A DNA stretch of 64,000 bases. Origin: Streptantibioticus rubrisoli (GTDB lineage Bacteria; Actinomycetota; Actinomycetes; Streptomycetales; Streptomycetaceae). The notes under the pieces were generated by a model, which was not told the DNA's origin, searched no databases, and saw only the letters and a list, made by a program, of their open reading frames with translations. This document shows, piece by piece, positions 62,233 to 64,000 of this stretch. Each line of letters starts with the position of its first letter. Position 1 is the first letter of the stretch. Position numbers and translations under genes: made by a program. The stretch is from assembly GCF_024436055.1 (NCBI RefSeq), contig NZ_JANFNH010000009.1:1-64000 (forward strand). The letters are read 5' to 3'.

Positions 62233-62882
62233 CCACGACACGCCGCGTGCCACCTGGCCGGGCCGGACGCCTGCGCCTGCGCCGCAAGCTCGACGCCGCG
62301 AACCGCGGCGCCGACCTGCTGGAGCGCAAGCTACGCGTTCTGCGCGCCGAACACCAACGCAGGCTGGACTCCGAGGGGGCGGCCACGCGGGCCTGGCACG
62401 AGCGGTCACGCGAAGCGGAGCAGTGGTCGCTGCGCGGCCTCCTGCTGAGCGGAGAACGCGCCCTGGACATGGCGTGCCCGGCTGCCGCCGCGCAGGTCGA
62501 CGTCGAGTGGGCCACATCCATGGGCGTGCGCCACCCCGCCGCGGTCTCCTACGCCGCTGCGGTCCGTGCCGCCACCGAGCCGTTGCCCCGAAACACCGCT
62601 TTGGCGCACGCACAGCGGGCCTACCAGGATGCGGTGCGCGCAGCCGCCGAGTACGCGGTGGCCCGCGCCGCCACCCGCCTCGTCGGCGCCGAAGTGGCTC
62701 GCACCCGCCAGCGGGTGCGGGCCTTGCGCCGCCACTGGATCCCCCAGCTGACGGAAGTGCTGGCGGCAGCGGACCTTGCCTTGGAGCAGGCTGAACATGA
62801 GGACTTCGTCCGTCGCCGATGGGCCACCGAAGCACGGCGGACCGCGTGCTGGCGGGGCGATGGGCGCAGGAGGCAGCCATGA
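62229..62882 (+). CDS. ntpD: V-type ATPase subunit D (rotor shaft)
   Basis: A 217-residue, long helical hairpin. It opens RRVPPGRAGRLRLRRKLDAANRGADLLERKLRVLRAEHQRR, the typical start of subunit D, and closes with ATRLVGAEVARTRQRVRALRRHWIPQLTEVLAAADLALEQAEHEDFVRRR. It forms the central shaft together with F. Overlaps B by 4 nt and ends the operon. Confidence 0.88.
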   Translation: MTTTRRVPPGRAGRLRLRRKLDAANRGADLLERKLRVLRAEHQRRLDSEGAATRAWHERSREAEQWSLRGLLLSGERALDMACPAAAAQVDVEWATSMGVRHPAAVSYAAAVRAATEPLPRNTALAHAQRAYQDAVRAAAEYAVARAATRLVGAEVARTRQRVRALRRHWIPQLTEVLAAADLALEQAEHEDFVRRRWATEARRTACWRGDGRRRQP

Positions 62883-62929
62883 TCACCGGCATCTGGATGG
62901 GAGACGTCGTGGTCGGCCCCCGGGTCCGC

Positions 62930-63101
62930 TGCGGCTGGCGCGAACCGATGTCACCGTCAACGTCCTCGACGGACAGGTGACCTTGACCGGCACCGTCGAA
63001 CGCCGCAGCCTCATCCCGCTGATGAGTGCCGGGGCGTGGACGGCGTCGTCAGCGTCGAGGCACGCCTGGAGTACCAGCTCGACGACTACGGCGGCGCCTA
63101 G
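62930..63101 (+). pseudogene. BON-domain (CBS-BON type) protein, frameshifted C-terminal end
   Basis: One frame reads ARTDVTVNVLDGQVTLTGTVERRSLIPL and, after a frame change near 63020, CRGVDGVVSVEARLEYQLDDYGGA and a TAG stop; together they are the end of a BON domain as found in CBS-BON stress proteins. The IS5-type element is inserted right at the stop codon. Confidence 0.6.
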
Positions 63102-63117
63102 GAGTTGTCGTCAAATG

Positions 63118-63828
63118 TCACGCCCACATCAGCAGGGATGCCAAGGTGGCGGCTGCCTGGTAGGACTCGACGGTCTTGTCGTAGCAAGTCGCGATACCGC
63201 GCCACTGCTTCAGCCGGTTGAAGCACCGTTCCACCACATTGCGCCGCTTGTAGATCTGCCGGTCGAACACTGGGGGCCGACCGCCACGGCTGCCGCGCCG
63301 CAAGTGGTTTCGGACCTGGTCGGCCCGCTCGGGGATCGTGTGAGTGATGCCCCGCCGACGCAGCCAGGTGCGGATCGCCTTCGAGCTGTACCCGTTGTCG
63401 CCGATGGCGTGGGCCGGTCTGGTCCTGGGCCGACCCGGACCGATGCGGGGTACTCGAATCGCGTCCATCACCGTGGCGAACTGGGTGCAATCGTGGGTGT
63501 GGCCGCCCGTGACCACCAAGGCGAGCGGACGGCCGGAGGCATCGCGGGCCAGATGAATCGTGCTGGTCAGGCCGCCTCGCGAACGTCCCCGTGCCCGGCG
63601 CCCCCTTTTCGGGCTCCGGCGGCATGGTGGTGGGCCCGCACGATCGTGGAATCGGCCGACACCAGCCAGTCGATGTCTGCGGCCGCATCCGCCTGGGCCT
63701 GCGCCGCTTGGAGCATCCGCTCGAACGTGCCGTCCTTGGCCCACCGGCGCAAACGGGTGTGCAGTGTGGTCCACGGCCCGTACCGCTCGGGCACGCCTCG
63801 CCAAGCCACCCCGGTACCGAACTTCCAC
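63118..63828 (-). CDS. IS5-family transposase, frame B (catalytic part)
   Basis: Contains the second aspartate and the final glutamate of the DDE triad: HAIGDNGYSSKAIRTWLRRRGITHTIPERADQ and RRNVVERCFNRLKQWRGIATCYDKT. It is translated after a frameshift from frame A near 63610, where the transcript reads CGAAAAGGGGG, a likely slippery site. The upstream part of this frame (before about 63600) is probably not used. RGIATRYDKT is the usual form; here Cys replaces Arg. Confidence 0.85.
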   Translation of the reverse strand: MEVRYRGGLARRARAVRAVDHTAHPFAPVGQGRHVRADAPSGAGPGGCGRRHRLAGVGRFHDRAGPPPCRRSPKRGRRARGRSRGGLTSTIHLARDASGRPLALVVTGGHTHDCTQFATVMDAIRVPRIGPGRPRTRPAHAIGDNGYSSKAIRTWLRRRGITHTIPERADQVRNHLRRGSRGGRPPVFDRQIYKRRNVVERCFNRLKQWRGIATCYDKTVESYQAAATLASLLMWA

Positions 63829-63962
63829 ACGGTCCCATTGAGGGCCATCCGGTCATCCAACCGCTTCCGGCCACGCAACGACACGGGAAGCGGCGGCCGG
63901 ACGAACTCCCGCTCCACATCGGACAGTTCATGGCGACGTATCACCCGACCATGATCCACCAC
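63567..63962 (-). CDS. IS5-family transposase, frame A (N-terminal part)
   Basis: A 131-residue frame: RRHELSDVEREFVRPPLP, the DNA-binding start with GTVWKFGTGVAWRGVPERYGPWTTLHTRLRRWAKDGTFERML, then the first catalytic aspartate in VSADSTIVRAHHHAAGARKG. It runs into frame B by ribosomal frameshifting at the A/G run near 63605. ATG-like start at 63962 just inside the right inverted repeat. Confidence 0.85.
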   Translation of the reverse strand: MVDHGRVIRRHELSDVEREFVRPPLPVSLRGRKRLDDRMALNGTVWKFGTGVAWRGVPERYGPWTTLHTRLRRWAKDGTFERMLQAAQAQADAAADIDWLVSADSTIVRAHHHAAGARKGGAGHGDVREAA

Positions 63963-64000
63963 CCGAGATCATTTGACGACAACTCCTAGGTAGAGTCGGC

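Larger units (their letters stand above)
63102..63985 (-). mobile_element. IS5-family insertion sequence, complete
   Basis: About 884 bp bounded by perfect inverted repeats GAGTTGTCGTCAAAT (63102-63116) and ATTTGACGACAACTC (63971-63985). CTAG stands on both outer sides (63098-63101 and 63986-63989), as a 4-bp (or inner TA) target duplication would. Two overlapping frames code for the transposase. Confidence 0.9.

Overview
The window is high-GC actinomycete DNA, most like Streptomyces or a close relative. Signs of this are a SCO2400-like zinc-ribbon protein, an NnaR-type HemD/winged-helix regulator, a GAPDH with an N-terminal extension, DUF6204/DUF4232/DUF2267/DUF2795 proteins, many GTG starts and tight ATGA overlaps. 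It reads as an accessory part of a chromosome: complete operons alternate with decayed genes (protein kinase, ATP-binding anti-sigma-like protein, methyltransferase, MarR, isochorismatase-like hydrolase, universal stress protein, PspA, BON protein) and insertion-sequence remnants.

0-6.5 kb: a GvpU-like protein, two facing pseudogenes, a MerR regulator between hairpins, then a leftward set folE - MFS transporter - Nudix hydrolase behind an unusually AT-rich leader, and a frameshifted methyltransferase. 6.7-11.8 kb: selA and selB (selenocysteine insertion), a methyltransferase, a small charged protein, and the 3' part of a selenocysteine tRNA that abuts the 3' end of an IS1182-type transposase; the 5' half of the tRNA cannot be found. 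11.8-16.4 kb: a leftward Mrp/Mbh-type cation-proton antiporter operon (E-F-G-DUF4040-B-C-D) without a full-length MrpA.

16.7-28.2 kb: a KGG-repeat stress protein, a DUF2795 protein, a PEBP protein, then the nitrate assimilation locus. The genes nasA - FAD reductase - nirB - nirD - narK run left with translational overlaps; divergent nnaR and a CbiX-type sirohydrochlorin chelatase gene run right. Nitrate enters by NarK, NasA makes nitrite, NirBD (which needs siroheme) makes ammonium, and the chelatase probably serves siroheme synthesis. 28.4-36 kb: DUF2267, MerR, GAPDH, HicB-like, DUF6069, SCO2400-like and TTC38-like genes and a small secreted protein. 36.5-44.3 kb: secreted L-amino-acid oxidase, LysR regulator, M9 collagenase, YciI-like protein, and a FAD monooxygenase divergent from a TetR gene with two palindromic candidate operators between them.

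44.5-54.7 kb: DUF4232 protein, gene remnants, VOC protein, class 3 lipase, an in-frame TetR/LuxR-response-regulator chimera, a Tat-exported multicopper oxidase, a tandem universal stress protein and HtpX. 55.2-62.9 kb: a complete nine-gene V/A-type ATPase operon (H-C-I-K-F-E-A-B-D), unusual for this kind of organism. The window closes with a BON-domain remnant and an IS5-family element with perfect terminal repeats.

Short tandem repeats recur: 15 bp x4 over a start codon, 19 bp x4 over a stop codon, 18 bp x6 after narK, 66 bp x3 in the KGG gene. Gene identities come from reading protein motifs by eye; no database search was run.
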